64,000 nt of DNA from Sodalis glossinidius str. 'morsitans' (GTDB lineage: Bacteria > Pseudomonadota > Gammaproteobacteria > Enterobacterales > Enterobacteriaceae): the NCBI RefSeq assembly GCF_000010085.1, contig NC_007712.1, forward strand, positions 2,480,001 through 2,544,000, written 5' to 3'. Of the stretch, positions 49,611 to 59,156 are shown one piece after another; the first letter of the stretch is position 1; each line of letters begins with the position of its first letter. The translations under genes and the position numbers were made by a program. The notes under the pieces are model-generated. The model had not been told where the DNA came from. It ran no database searches and worked only from the letters and a program-made list of their open reading frames with translations.

Positions 49611-50572
49611 TAATTTTTACTCTGCGCCGGCTGGTATTACTGTTGGTGACGCTGTTCCTGTTATCCGTGGTGGGTTTTTGCCTTAACTATTATACCCCCG
49701 GGGCCCCGCTCGAGGGCGCGGCGCTCATCGATGCCTATCGCTATTATTTCTGGAGCCTGATCCATGGCAATTTCGGCGTCTCCAGCATTAACGGCCTGTC
49801 TATCGGTCTACAGCTCGGCGAAGTATTTCCAGCCACCATGGAGCTGTGCCTGCTAGCGTTTTTGCTGGCGCTCTTGGTCGGTATCCCCCTGGGTATTATC
49901 GCCGGCGTGACGCGCGGTAAATGGCAGGATATCAGCATCAGCATCTTCGCCCTGCTCGGCTTGTCGATGCCGGTTTTCTGGCTGGCGCTGCTGCTGACCC
50001 TCTATTTTTCCCTGCATCTGGGCTGGTTCCCCGTCGCCGGTCGCTTCGATCTGCTGTATCCCGTGCAGCACATCACCGGCTTCGCCCTGTTGGACGCCTG
50101 GCTGTCGGATTCCCCCTACCGTAATGAAATGTTACTGAGCGCGCTCAAACATATGGTGTTGCCGATCGCTGCGCTGGCGGTGGCACTGACTACCGAGGTA
50201 GTGCGGCTGATGCGCATCAGCACGGTTGAGGTGATCGGCCGCAATTATATCCGCGCCGCCGCGACCCGCGGGCTGTCGCGCTGGACCATTGTGCGCCGTC
50301 ACTTGTTACATAACGCCCTGCCGCCGATTATTCCCAAACTGGGGCTGCAGTTTTCCACAATGCTGACTCTGGAGATGATTACGGAAGTGGTATTCAGCTG
50401 GCCTGGTCTGGGCCGCTGGCTTATCATAGCCATCCGCCAACAAGACTACGCCGCCATCTCCGCCGGAGTGATGGTCGTGGGAGCACTGGTGATTTCCGTC
50501 AATGTTCTGGCGGATGTGGTTGGCGCGCTGGCGAACCCTCTGCGCCATAAGGAGAGGTATGCCATCAGATAG
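49607..50572 (+). CDS. sapB: SapB permease
   Basis: 321 aa, the same length as E. coli SapB. Binding-protein-dependent transport permease with about six hydrophobic segments (LVLLLVTLFLLSVVGFCL; AFLLALLVGIPLGIIAGVTR; IFALLGLSMPVFWLALLLTL). The EAA-like loop is RNYIRAAATRGLSRWTIVRR. ATG overlaps the sapA stop (ATGA). The 3' end reads ...RYAIR-TAG, and in the other frame this same stretch is the start of sapC (ATG CCA TCA GAT). The prophage entered precisely there, restoring the sapB stop. Confidence 0.95.
   Translation: MIIFTLRRLVLLLVTLFLLSVVGFCLNYYTPGAPLEGAALIDAYRYYFWSLIHGNFGVSSINGLSIGLQLGEVFPATMELCLLAFLLALLVGIPLGIIAGVTRGKWQDISISIFALLGLSMPVFWLALLLTLYFSLHLGWFPVAGRFDLLYPVQHITGFALLDAWLSDSPYRNEMLLSALKHMVLPIAALAVALTTEVVRLMRISTVEVIGRNYIRAAATRGLSRWTIVRRHLLHNALPPIIPKLGLQFSTMLTLEMITEVVFSWPGLGRWLIIAIRQQDYAAISAGVMVVGALVISVNVLADVVGALANPLRHKERYAIR
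50559..50571 (+). repeat. Left attachment-site repeat (attL) of the prophage remnant
   Basis: ATGCCATCAGATA, within the last codons of sapB. It matches 63925-63937 (ATGCCCTCAGATA) with one mismatch; TCAGATA is perfect. Flanks diverge immediately. In E. coli the sapC start overlaps the sapB end at the same place. Confidence 0.85.
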
Positions 50573-50819
50573 GTTGTACTAAAATGCAAAAATAATCTTA
50601 AATATTAATATAATGTTATTTATTATTGTTGTTTTTTCATTTTAAGCACTCTTTAATGTACACAAGTGTATTTTTCATATTGACTAAAAACCGACCTGAT
50701 TAACAAATTATATAATTAAATTGAAAATATTGTACCCTACAAGAAAGGTATCGATATTCTCTGTCTCCAGATAACCAGAAGCGACAAATACCGTACACAA
50801 TACCAAGTTTAGTGTAAAT
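50573..50819. other. AT-rich left end of the prophage remnant
   Basis: 247 bp, strongly AT-rich, no gene seen. It starts directly at the attL repeat. Confidence 0.5.
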
Positions 50820-51732
50820 ATGTCTATATCCTCACTATCCCAACACGACGCTCTGTTCAAAAAGTTCCTCGGAGATATCGCCGTCGCTCGGGACTTTCTG
50901 GAAATACACCTCCCGCCTCATCTGCGTGAGCGCTGCGACTTCAGCACACTGGCTATGGCCCCCGGTAGCTTCATCGAGGACGACCTTAAGAGCCAATGCT
51001 CGAACATGCTATATTCAATGAAGACCACGACGGGCCATAATGGCTACGTCTCTGTCTGATTGAACACCAGAGCCGACCGGAAAAGCTGATGGCGTTCAGG
51101 CTATTGATGTATGCGGTTGCAGCCATGCAGCGCCATCTTGAGCAAGGAAACGACCAGTTGCCGGTCGTCATTCCGCTCCTGTTCTACAATGACACCACAT
51201 CGCCTTATCCCTACAGCACCCAATGGCTCGATTGCTTTGCTGACCCTGAACTGGCAGAATCAGTCTACAGGCAAGCATTTCCGCTGGTTGATATCACCGC
51301 TATGCCGGATGATGAAATACTGTCTCATCGGCGGGTAGCGCTGCTAGAATTGGTATAGAAGCACATCCGGATGCGGGATATGTTAGAGCTAGCCGCTGAC
51401 ATCGCTCGTCTACTAAATCTATGGGCGATACCGAAAGAGCAGTTCCGTAGTCTGATGTACTACATTGCAGAACGGGGAAATACTTCAGATGAATCGGAAT
51501 TTCTACAGCATATTGCCGCCAAAGCCACTGACTACCGGGAGGACATCATGACCATTGCAGAGCAGCTTGAAGCTAAGGGTATCCAGCTTGGCGAGCAGAA
51601 AGGCATAGAAAAAGGTGAAAAGCTTGCCTTGCTTAAGGTTGCGCAACATATGCTCGACAGCTGCCTAACTCGAACTGCGGTGAAGCAGTTTCCGGTCTCT
51701 CCGATCATGAGCTGGATGATTTGAATCGCTAA
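50820..51732 (+). pseudogene. Rpn/YhgA-family (PD-(D/E)XK) nuclease/transposase pseudogene
   Basis: MSISSLSQHDALFKKFLGDI and AVARDFLEIHLPPHLRERCD are the conserved Rpn N-terminus. A frameshift near 51045 leads to LIEHQSRPEKLMAFRLLMYA and VIPLLFYNDTTSPYPYSTQW. A TAG at 51356-51358 (LLELV-stop-KHIRMRDM) and a last shift near 51690 (natural end GLSDHELDDLNR at TAA 51730-51732) complete the damage. The Gln-Lys-Gly region IQLGEQKGIEKGEKLALLKV is typical of the C-terminus. Recombination-promoting nucleases of this family are numerous in enterobacteria. Confidence 0.9.
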
Positions 51733-51845
51733 TATTTTTCTACTCTTCTTGATTTCCCCCAGCGGCATAGCTAAGATTAAGGCTGGGTTGTTTTTTTAAC
51801 CTAAAACCTGCAATATCCCATCAGCCAACCACACTTTCACAAAAT

Positions 51846-52715
51846 ATGAATATACTTGACAAACACAGAGTCATAGACTATGTAAAAAACCTTTTGAAAT
51901 TCAATGCTGATAACAATACCTCAGAAAGCCTATTCACGCAGTTCTGAACAATCGCCTAAGATTTGCAATACTCCTGCATGTAATTCATCAGAACTTAAAG
52001 ATGAAAAGATACAGCTCCAAAATAACCAGTTGCATATTAATTTTGGAAGTAAAAAAATAAATGGATTGCCTATTTCTCATGTCGTCTCGTTAGGTAGCCA
52101 TTGCTTAGCAGCTAGTATATTAAAAAAGTATGGATTGAAAAAAGCATCATTTCCTTTTGACTGGTTTTTTCTAGTCCCGAAGTAATTATTGATTGTTTAA
52201 ATGATGAATTTGAGTTATTTCTTGATAAACATCAACATAAGTCCGTTACGGGTAATAGAGTAAATGGTAGCAGTGAACCAGGTGCTACACATATTTATTT
52301 TCAGGAACATTATGGAACTAAAGAATTTTTTACGCATAGAGACACAACAATCGAGGAGAACTATAATTACTATTCACGTGCAGTCTCTAGATTTAAGGAA
52401 TTATTGAAATCTGATGAAGGAAAATTATTTATTATAATAAGTCGTGGGAATCGTGATCTTATAAACAACTTTAATGCCTTGACGAAAACATTAGAACAAA
52501 AAACCAATAATTTTTTCTTGGTTGGTGTTCAATTATTGCATTCAAGAACGAAAAGTTTTCCCCTTTTCTTGGATGAGAAGAAAAAAACTGTAAATTCAGC
52601 TCTCTACAGTTTCTCTTCAACGTCAGTAGAAGAATTTAGAGATCATTATCCATCTATAACAGATGAAATTATAATATTATCCTTAATCTCAGATTTTGAT
52701 ATTAAATTAATTTAG
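51846..52715 (+). pseudogene. DUF1796 (papain-like cysteine peptidase family) pseudogene
   Basis: The N-terminal MNILDKHRVIDYVKNLLKFN frame stops early and the next frame carries the signature ISHVVSLGSHCLAASILKKY then GLKKASFPFDWFF. This SLGSxC...PFDW pattern defines DUF1796. A second shift near 52180 leads to VIIDCLNDEFELFLDKHQHK and then to 52715 (KLFIIISRGNRDLINNFNAL, NFFLVGVQLLHSRTKSFPL). Very AT-rich compared with the chromosome, suggesting separate acquisition as a prophage cargo (moron) gene. DUF1796 genes are often found in surface-polysaccharide loci. Confidence 0.75.
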
Positions 52716-52792
52716 CTTATTTTCTATTGGTATATATCATTAGTAGAGGTGAAATTGCAATATGAGTACTCTTTAAGGATGCCTAATAATAA

Positions 52793-53889
52793 ATGAAACT
52801 TGATTCGATGAATAATAAATATGATAAGGTGGTTTTTGCAGATTAATTAAGGGTGTTAGCCTTCTTATGCGTAGTTATTGTGCATTGGATAGGTGTTTAT
52901 GCCATTCACAAAGATGTTGTTTCTGATTTGACATTTTCACCACCATCAGAAATTAATATTGAATATATATAGAATCATCACTCCTGGTATACCCCAATTC
53001 AATTATGGACCTTTTGGCGTTGCAATTTTTTTCATCATAAGCGGTTTTGTTGTATCTTTTTCATTAAAATCTAAAGAAAGAGTACCTTTTATTAAGGAAA
53101 GATTAATGAGAATTTATCCAACGTATATCGCATCAGTGTTTATTATGATAATAGTTCTTTATTCAACATCAATTTTTTTCTGGTCGAACAAGCCAAGTCT
53201 AAAAATTAGTGAGATTATATTTAACGTTGCTTTAATTAATAACCTAGTTGGCATCAAGTCTATTGATGCTGTTAACTGGACATTAGCAATAGAGATAAAG
53301 CTTTATCTTTTATATGCTATATTCAGAAGTATAATCATAAAAAATGCTAGCCAGTTTATCTTAGGATTTGGACTGTGCTCTATTTTTTTCTTACTTAGTA
53401 TCAGCTAATGAAAATCATTCAGCGATAACTGCTTTTATTTCTGATGTAATTTTCATAAACTACATAAACATAGGACTGTGCTTCTACCTTGCGTACTCAA
53501 ATATAAAAGGCACTCCTGAAACTATTTTTCTGGGAGGCTTTTACATGGCTAGCTTTATTATTTCGCACTACATGATATATAGTCCCTCCCTTCATAAATT
53601 AATAAGCTTTAATTACACGTATGCAATAATATTGTTTTTTATTGCTTACATAAATAGAGATCATTTTAAAGATATAAAAATAATTTCTTACCTTGCAAAA
53701 ATCAGCTTTCCATTCTACGCTCTACATTCAGTTATAGGATATATAACCCTACGCATACTTGAAAAAGAAGGTATCCGATACAGCTCTAGCTTAGTTATCA
53801 CATTTTTAGTTATTATTATTCTTTCGCATCTTATAAATAAAATCATTGATTCAAAAAAAATAGCTCGCAAATTTTTTGTTTATTTTTAA
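52793..53889 (+). pseudogene. Acyltransferase-3 (OafA-like) membrane protein pseudogene
   Basis: It begins MKLDSMNNKYDKVVFAD, then an in-frame TAA replaces a codon just before LRVLAFLCVVIVHWIGVYAI, the family's first helix with its conserved His. A further shift leads to YGPFGVAIFFIISGFVVSFS and RLMRIYPTYIASVFI (the R-IYP motif), then NWTLAIEIKLYLLYAI. A last shift near 53400 continues with membrane helices to RKFFVYF. At least three lesions. AT-rich like its neighbour. Intact members acetylate O-antigen or other surface sugars, a classic lysogenic-conversion trait. Confidence 0.8.
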
Positions 53890-53985
53890 TGATTAATGGC
53901 AATCAGGGAACAGGCAGCCAATTAACATTAGGTGCCGTAGACATATCAACGAAAATAAGTAAATCAATATAATCAAGCCATAAGT

Positions 53986-54291
53986 TCAATTGAGAAATTT
54001 CAATATCCGTGAGTTTTTTCCAATAGCCAGTTTAACCTGCCATACAAGAATTTGCTGTCTTGCGTTATTTAGCAGTGATACCTTTTCTTGTTCGGCCAGT
54101 GCTACATATTCTTTATGCGGTAATGAAGGTGTATCTGGCCATTTAAAGCCTCCATTAACATATTTCCATCCAATACCCACGCCTTCAGGAGCAAACACTA
54201 CTTTTCCTTTTTCTGAACGCCATTCAGACTTACCATCCCATACAACAAAATTGGTCACTACGGCATCTTCTATGACAGCATAGTTTTTCAT
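53986..54291 (-). CDS. Phage tail-fibre assembly protein (Tfa-like)
   Basis: 101 aa from ATG 54291. YAVIEDAVVTNFVVWDGKSE is the typical start of Tfa-like chaperones. VGIGWKYVNGGFKWPDTP follows, then a helical segment VALAEQEKVSLLNNARQQIL. The tail (KLAIGKNSRILKFLN) departs from the family and looks cut short, so a 3' frameshift is possible. The start overlaps the restored stop of the tail-fibre gene (TGATG). Confidence 0.65.
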   Translation of the reverse strand: MKNYAVIEDAVVTNFVVWDGKSEWRSEKGKVVFAPEGVGIGWKYVNGGFKWPDTPSLPHKEYVALAEQEKVSLLNNARQQILVWQVKLAIGKNSRILKFLN

Positions 54292-55245
54292 CAAGAATAT
54301 TCATCTATAACACAAATGCCATTTGCACCACTACCAGATGATGTACTGCTTGAACTAACACCAGCCCCCCAGAACCATGTGCTCTAGCAGATAAAGATTC
54401 ACTAGTATTCGCGCCAGCTCCACCGCCTCTCCAGTAAGAAACGCCTCCAATAGTACTATTTCCTTGAGATCCTCCGCTTGTACCGTTACCACCATCAATT
54501 CCAAAACCACTGCCAGAACTGCTCCTCCCAAAATACGTTGTACCGCCATTGGCCTTCATTAAATAACCAAAGATTGAATCCCTACCCGGGTTACCCACCG
54601 CTCCAACATCTGTAACCGCCTTTCCTCCAGCGCCGATTGTCACGTAAGTACCATAGATGGGTTGATCAATGAAAGCAATTCTTGTCCCCCCTGCACCACC
54701 AGATCTTCCATAATTTTCGGATGAAGAATTTACCCCCCTGAGGCTCCACCTCCGGTCAATATTACCTTCACCTTTCTAGTTCCCGGTGTGGGAGTATAGG
54801 TACCGCTGCGGGTGAAGGACTGGATATTCAGCAGGCGGCCACCACTGAGATTATCGACTATCGCCTTCACGGCTTTTGGCATCGCAGCCAGCGTCTCACT
54901 TTCGCTGTCTGTGGCGCTGCTGAGTTGGGTAATGCCAGCAGTCTTCAGTGATGCGGCTGGCACGGTATTATTGACATTCTTAGAGAGCGCTTGAATTAAC
55001 CCCGCCTGAAGTTTATCCAGGTCGCCGTCGTCAGCCACATCACTATTATTGGTATCGGCAATAAACTGCGCCACCACATGCGCAATCACCGATGCCTGCC
55101 GCCAGACCGTATTGAGCTCCTGCGAACGGGCGACACCCGCGCTAAAGCCATTACTGCGCGAGCGCAACGTCTGATAGTCTTCCGCCGACAAAACGTTAGC
55201 GCCGTCTGCCGTCGCAAACGGTAAAAATTCATTCTTGGCCATCAT
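54291..55245 (-). pseudogene. Phage tail fibre with two homopolymer frameshifts
   Basis: The N-terminal part is AKNEFLPFATADGANVLSAE DYQTLRSR and the helix LNTVWRQASVIAHVVAQFIA, typical of tail fibres. The frame stops at GGGASGG in a run of six Gs near 54735. One base shift restores VNSSSENYGRSGGAGGTRIA and a glycine-rich tip domain. A second GGGGGG run near 54360 shifts again; the correct frame ends SGSGANGICVIDEYS-TGA at 54291. Both indels are in G6 tracts. Confidence 0.8.
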
Positions 55246-55251
55246 TATTCC

Positions 55252-56296
55252 TTACAGTTTTACCGACCAGCTGCCGGTATCAAATCCATCCACATAACCA
55301 TTACGGATATCAAAACCAAAAATGCCGTTGTCGCCCTCTGAGCCACTGTAGGCATTGAGCTTCACCCCTTCTGGTTTGATATTGAGATACCCCTGACGTA
55401 TTACCGCCTTGATGACTTCAGGCACCACCCCGCCGGTCAGATAGACGTCCATCGACATATCCTGATTGTCGGTAAAGAAGATATTCACCGTTCTATCCGG
55501 TATCACCCCTTGATAAATAGCCGCCAACATCTCACAGGTACCGTCCCAGTGATTGGCTCGAATTTTGGCCCGCAGTATGGCGCGGTAGGTCTCATCATCC
55601 AGCTCGGTAAAACCGCTGTCGGCATCAAAGCGCCTTTTCCAGCTGCCCTGGTCGAATCCCACCCGGTCAGTATCGAGGGCAAAATACACCCCGGTAATCG
55701 GTGTTTTCACATAACGCGACAGCCCTATCATTTTCCAACCGGGAATGCCCTGGGCAGTACCGACCACCTCGTAAAACCTGGGCTTGCCCAAATCAGGCCC
55801 GAGATCGGTAATTATTTCGGTACTCGTTAGGTTCAGCATCCAACGGTCAAGGGGAAGTACACCTTTGAACGCATCCCGCCCAATGGTTTCCATGCGTAAC
55901 GGCTGGCTCATATCCTGTCCGTCAATCAGAATGACACTGATTGCTCCGCCATAGAGCCGCGACCACTTGAGGGTATCGCTGAGCGACAACGATACCCAGC
56001 GCCCTTCCAGTAGGCCTCTTGCCTGAGGCGCGACCTGCGAGGTGATGCTGACACCTTTTTTTCGTCATATCGTCGGCAATGGTGTCCACTGCTGCGCCAA
56101 TCAGCCAAGAAGAGCGATAGGTAAATTCTACCAACGTCCGGTTGCGTGAGGTGAAACTGGGAAAATACGTGCCGTCACTGCTGAGATTGGGGGCTCTTAT
56201 CCCCAGGCGCGCCGTTAAGTTTTCGTAACCATCCACGGTGTGTTGCCTGATGGCGTGATTTTTCGCCTGATGGCGGGCATGGCGTTTTCGTGACAT
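55252..56296 (-). pseudogene. Phage portal (DUF1073) N-terminus fused to DUF2612 tail protein
   Basis: It starts MSRKRHARHQAKNHAIRQHT at 56296, with portal features DGYENLTARLGIRAPNLSSD and YRSSWLIGAAVDTIADDMTK. A frameshift near 56050 leads into LSDTLKWSRLYGGAISVILI and DGQDMSQPLRMETIGRDAFK, still DUF1073. After about SRYVKTPITGVY the sequence becomes DUF2612: RFDADSGFTELDDETYRAIL, ANHWDGTCEMLAAIYQGVI, NIFFTDNQDMSMDVYLTGGV. The junction is in frame. Everything that normally lies between portal and distal tail genes (head and most of the tail) has been deleted. Confidence 0.75.
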
Positions 56297-56800
56297 TTAA
56301 GCCTTTCTCCCCAGCAATGCCCATGTATCCAAGGCGCGATCTGAATGAGGGCATCCGCCATATTCGGTGAGGGAATGCCTCTTTTTTTCATATCTTTTTT
56401 ACTCTCGACCTTGACGCGTCCGTTATTGTCGTAATCCACCCGAGGCCGGGATAATTCCGCCTTCAGGTATTCCAGTTTTTTGATGTTTGTCGTTGACAGG
56501 CTGATGAGTTCATCTGTTGGGTAGAGCAATGCCGCTTTGGGATCCTGTTTTCTGGCCTCAATGCAGTGCCATGTTTTATAGAATCGCTCTCGTACCGCCC
56601 ACCACGCCTGTGCCTTAATGTTGGCGAACATATCTTTATTTGTTTTTCCCGGCATATACAGTGCATCAGGATCTTTGACCGCTTCACCGGTGTTAAACCC
56701 TTTAACGTTGATGGCGGCTATCCGCTTCAGGTGTGCCTTGACGCCAGCGCCTACACCGATAGAGTCGTAGATAATGCAGGTGATGCCACCGCGTAGCGAT
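56215..56800 (-). pseudogene. Terminase large subunit, C-terminal fragment
   Basis: Reading from 56800: TCIIYDSIGVGAGVKAHLKR, IAAINVKGFNTGEAVKDPDA, NKDMFANIKAQAWWAVRERF, DELISLSTTNIKKLEYLKAE, KKRGIPSPNMADALIQI. This is the RNase-H-like nuclease half of a large terminase, with the YDSIGVGAG strand and the NMADA end. The ATPase half is absent: at about 56800 the sequence switches to a DnaB-like gene. Confidence 0.7.
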
Positions 56801-57136
56801 TAACCCGATTGGAGGAAACAATCACATCGCCTCGATGCCATTCATCAAGATCTCGCAGTACCCGCGCATACCCCTTGAGATTCGCTGCGCTCGGACACTT
56901 TTTCGCCGTTTCCATCACCGCGCCAAAGTTGCCGCTCCCATCGCCTCACCCACCATCAGCCCGTCAATCAAGCCACGGGTTTTCGCCTGCCGCCGAATTT
57001 CGCGGAACGTCTCACGGTACAGGCTGGCGGTGAAAGCGTCGTCATCCAGCGTAGCGAGGACATCCGCCGCATCAAGCGTGTAACCGCCTAGCAGCAGGCC
57101 ACCGATGACGCTGGCTTCGATTTCCTGGTCTGTCAC
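56801..57136 (-). pseudogene. Phage DnaB-like replicative helicase, N-terminal fragment
   Basis: GTG at 57136 overlaps the stop of the O-like gene (GTGA). The N-terminal DnaB domain reads TDQEIEASVIGGLLLGGYTL then DAADVLATLDDDAFTASLYR. A frameshift near 56930 continues SGNFGAVMETAKKCPSAANL KGYARVLRDL. The RecA-like helicase domain is missing, replaced by terminase sequence from about 56800. Confidence 0.65.
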
Positions 57137-57878
57137 AGCGTGCCCTCCTGGACTTTGGTCAAGGTGTCAGCACGAAGCAGGTAGTCAAGATTGGCCGTCC
57201 AGCCCCGGTCATTGTCCCCGAAGTAAAACGGCGGCGCGTGGGTCACAAACGCCTCCACGTAGGCCCGGAACCCCTGAAGGTCTTTTCGTGCCAGCTGACC
57301 CATGAGTCGTTTGATACCCTTGCGCCGCTTGTCGTTAAGCTCTACAGCGTGGGGGAGTCTGTCGGCTACCGTGTCGTTGTAGATTGCCAGTGCTACCTGA
57401 TAGTCCTGCGTCGAATGCTGTTCAGGTTTGGTGGGTTGGTTTTCTCCTGACGGTTCCGGGGGATGCCCCCGGTAGGGGGAAGGGGTTTTAGGTTCTATGA
57501 CTGGTTCAAAAGAGTGACTGATTATGGGGGCAGCTCCTGCCCTACCCCCTCGGGCAGTTCCTGACCTAGGTCATCTCCTGCCCCACTATTTTCAGGGAGT
57601 TGCTTAACTAAATTGTCGAGCGTGAGGTAAAACAGATTGGATTGATTCAGCTCACCGTTCTTGCGAAATGACCTGCGCAGCATTCCCATTTGTTCGAGTG
57701 CCCTGATATGGCTTTTGACCGTTGATCTGCCGATTTCACATTGGTCGGCGATATGCTGATACGAAGGCCAGCACTCCCCTTTATCATTCGCATTATCAGC
57801 CAGCTTAAGGAGAACCAGCTTGCGTATCGGGTTACCGACTTTGATATTCATGGCCTTAGCCATCAATGACATGCTCAT
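57133..57878 (-). pseudogene. Phage replication protein O-like, one frameshift
   Basis: The first frame (57522-57878) has a winged-helix domain, NPIRKLVLLKLADNANDKGE, then CWPSYQHIADQCEIGRSTVK SHIRALEQMG. It ends ELPP-stop at a C5 run. One base shift continues without stops to TGA at 57133-57135: SHSFEPVIEPKTPSPYRGHP, KRRKGIKRLMGQLARKDLQG, GDNDRGWTANLDYLLRADTL. That second half matches the C-terminus of O-like/helix-turn-helix replication proteins. A single indel separates it from an intact gene of about 248 residues. Confidence 0.75.
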
Positions 57879-57894
57879 TTTTCTGACTTCTCCT

Positions 57895-58014
57895 TCAACT
57901 TGCGAAACTCTTCTCCAGACGCTTACCGATGCGACGGGCGATGTCCTCTAAGCCGCCGGGATAAACCGGCGGGCAGTGATGTTTTTGCTTGCATTTTTCA
58001 TGTAGTGGCTTCAT
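57895..58014 (-). CDS. Small phage protein, 39 aa
   Basis: MKPLHEKCKQKHHCPPVYPG followed by GLEDIARRIGKRLEKSFAS. GGAGGAATC just before the ATG is a strong site, and the stop lies 16 bases before the O-like start. Cys/His content at the N-terminus (HEKCKQKHHC) suggests possible metal binding. Not a recognised family. Confidence 0.55.
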   Translation of the reverse strand: MKPLHEKCKQKHHCPPVYPGGLEDIARRIGKRLEKSFAS

Positions 58015-58031
58015 GATTCCTCCGCTATATC

Positions 58032-58181
58032 TCACGCCTCTAGCATCTCCGTGCCGGGGGCGTTCTTTTCTGTCCCCACCAGATGAATCCGTGCTAACTC
58101 CATCGCTGAACGAAGCAGATAGCGGTATTCATCCAGCGGCAGCTTCTTCTCACCCTCGAAGACGAAATCCTGTACAGCCAC
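58032..58181 (-). CDS. Small phage protein, 49 aa
   Basis: The GTG start gives VAVQDFVFEGEKKLPLDEYR then YLLRSAMELARIHLVGTEKN APGTEMLEA. Helical and acidic, with no strong ribosome-binding site. It lies just upstream of the 39-aa gene in the rightward early operon, where lambdoid phages carry cII or similar. Family unknown. Confidence 0.4.
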   Translation of the reverse strand: MAVQDFVFEGEKKLPLDEYRYLLRSAMELARIHLVGTEKNAPGTEMLEA

Positions 58182-58299
58182 TGGCGGCTAAGATATCCAT
58201 CGTATCTGTGAGCCTCTCAGAGCGGCGCAGGTGAGTGGGTACTGTGGGATTATGGCAGCCCTTCTTCAGGGCGGAATGTTAGAGAGCCGATGCTGCTGG

Positions 58300-58515
58300 T
58301 TAAGCAATCTTATTTACAGACGGAAAAAGATCATCTAACCCTATTGATATACATTTTGAATTAAGTGCCTGAACTATCTTATGAGCTAACTTGATATCTA
58401 TGTTTCGTCTACCGTGTTCATAGTGGCAAATGGCTCCAGGGGTACATCCCATCATTTTTGCGAGTTCTGTCTGAGTTAAGTGAACTCGGTTCCTGAATTG
58501 CCGTAATTTGTTCAT
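58300..58515 (-). CDS. Cro-like repressor
   Basis: 71 aa from ATG 58515 behind GGAGG; the longer frame to 58575 crosses the promoter and is rejected. The helix-turn-helix is LTQTELAKMMGCTPGAICHY EHGRRNIDIK. It sits divergent to the CI-type gene with shared operators between. Likely Cro function: repressor of the early promoters and first gene of the rightward operon. Intact. Confidence 0.8.
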   Translation of the reverse strand: MNKLRQFRNRVHLTQTELAKMMGCTPGAICHYEHGRRNIDIKLAHKIVQALNSKCISIGLDDLFPSVNKIA

Positions 58516-58533
58516 GTATACCTCCAAGCAGCA

Positions 58534-58562
58534 AGTATACATAACGTAATCAATGTACGCAA
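58534..58562 (-). promoter_or_regulatory. PR promoter with operator site
   Basis: On the minus strand TTGCGT, a 17-base spacer and TATACT drive cro. The spacer and -10 overlap the operator-like GTATACATAACGTA (58535-58548), whose core TACATAACGTA is nearly the palindrome TACATnATGTA also found at OL. A related CCATTATGTGG lies at 58572-58582. Confidence 0.7.
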
Positions 58563-58606
58563 CAGGATCATCCATTATGTGGATTTATTGGTTTTTATAC
58601 GAAGCG

Positions 58607-58612
58607 TATAAT
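58607..58612 (+). promoter_or_regulatory. PRM -10 element of the cI gene (leaderless transcript)
   Basis: A perfect TATAAT ends 6 bases before the cI ATG at 58619. Transcription would therefore start at or next to the ATG, giving a leaderless mRNA as from lambda PRM. This explains the absence of a ribosome-binding site. Confidence 0.6.
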
Positions 58613-58618
58613 AAAGAG

Positions 58619-59035
58619 ATGAAAAGAGCTAAATGGCATGAAGTCGCTAAGGCCCGAATGAAGGCTTTACGCATAACACAAGATGAGTTAGCGGAACGCT
58701 TGGGTGTCACAAAGGGCGGAATTAGTCACTGGCTAAATGGACGGCGTGAGCCTCGAATAGAGGATTTTTGCAAGATAATGGTGATCTTGGGTTTGAACAA
58801 ACTCATTCTTAATAATGATGGTTCATTATTGGTAGATAATGATCTTGAAGCCATATCTCCTACAACACCCTCTATACCCACCTTGACTGAAGAAGAACTA
58901 GAACTTCTCAAGCTGTTTGATGACTTACCTGAAGTCGAAGCTAAGCGTTTTCTTGCAGAGATGAAGATCAAAAAGACACAATATGATGCTCTTTTTGAAG
59001 AGATGTACAAAAAAAGAAAACAAAAAGTATTATAA
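58619..59035 (+). CDS. Prophage CI-type repressor lacking the S24 domain
   Basis: 138 aa from MKRAKWHEVAKARMKALRIT. The helix-turn-helix is TQDELAERLGVTKGGISHWL then NGRREPRIEDFCKIMVILGL. The C-terminal half (EEELELLKLFDDLPEVEAKR FLAEMKIKKTQYDALFEEMY) is helical and not the S24 self-cleaving domain of lambda CI, so induction would need another mechanism. The ORF is intact, and repressor retention is common in decayed prophages. Confidence 0.75.
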   Translation: MKRAKWHEVAKARMKALRITQDELAERLGVTKGGISHWLNGRREPRIEDFCKIMVILGLNKLILNNDGSLLVDNDLEAISPTTPSIPTLTEEELELLKLFDDLPEVEAKRFLAEMKIKKTQYDALFEEMYKKRKQKVL

Positions 59036-59156
59036 TATCAATTGTATAGTGGTTAGTGCGATACTCCCTTCTAATTTTCATATCCTTTTCCCCCTAATTC
59101 ATAGATCAGAAATAAATTATCAAAAAAATCAGTAGGATAAATTTCAACCCCAAAAT

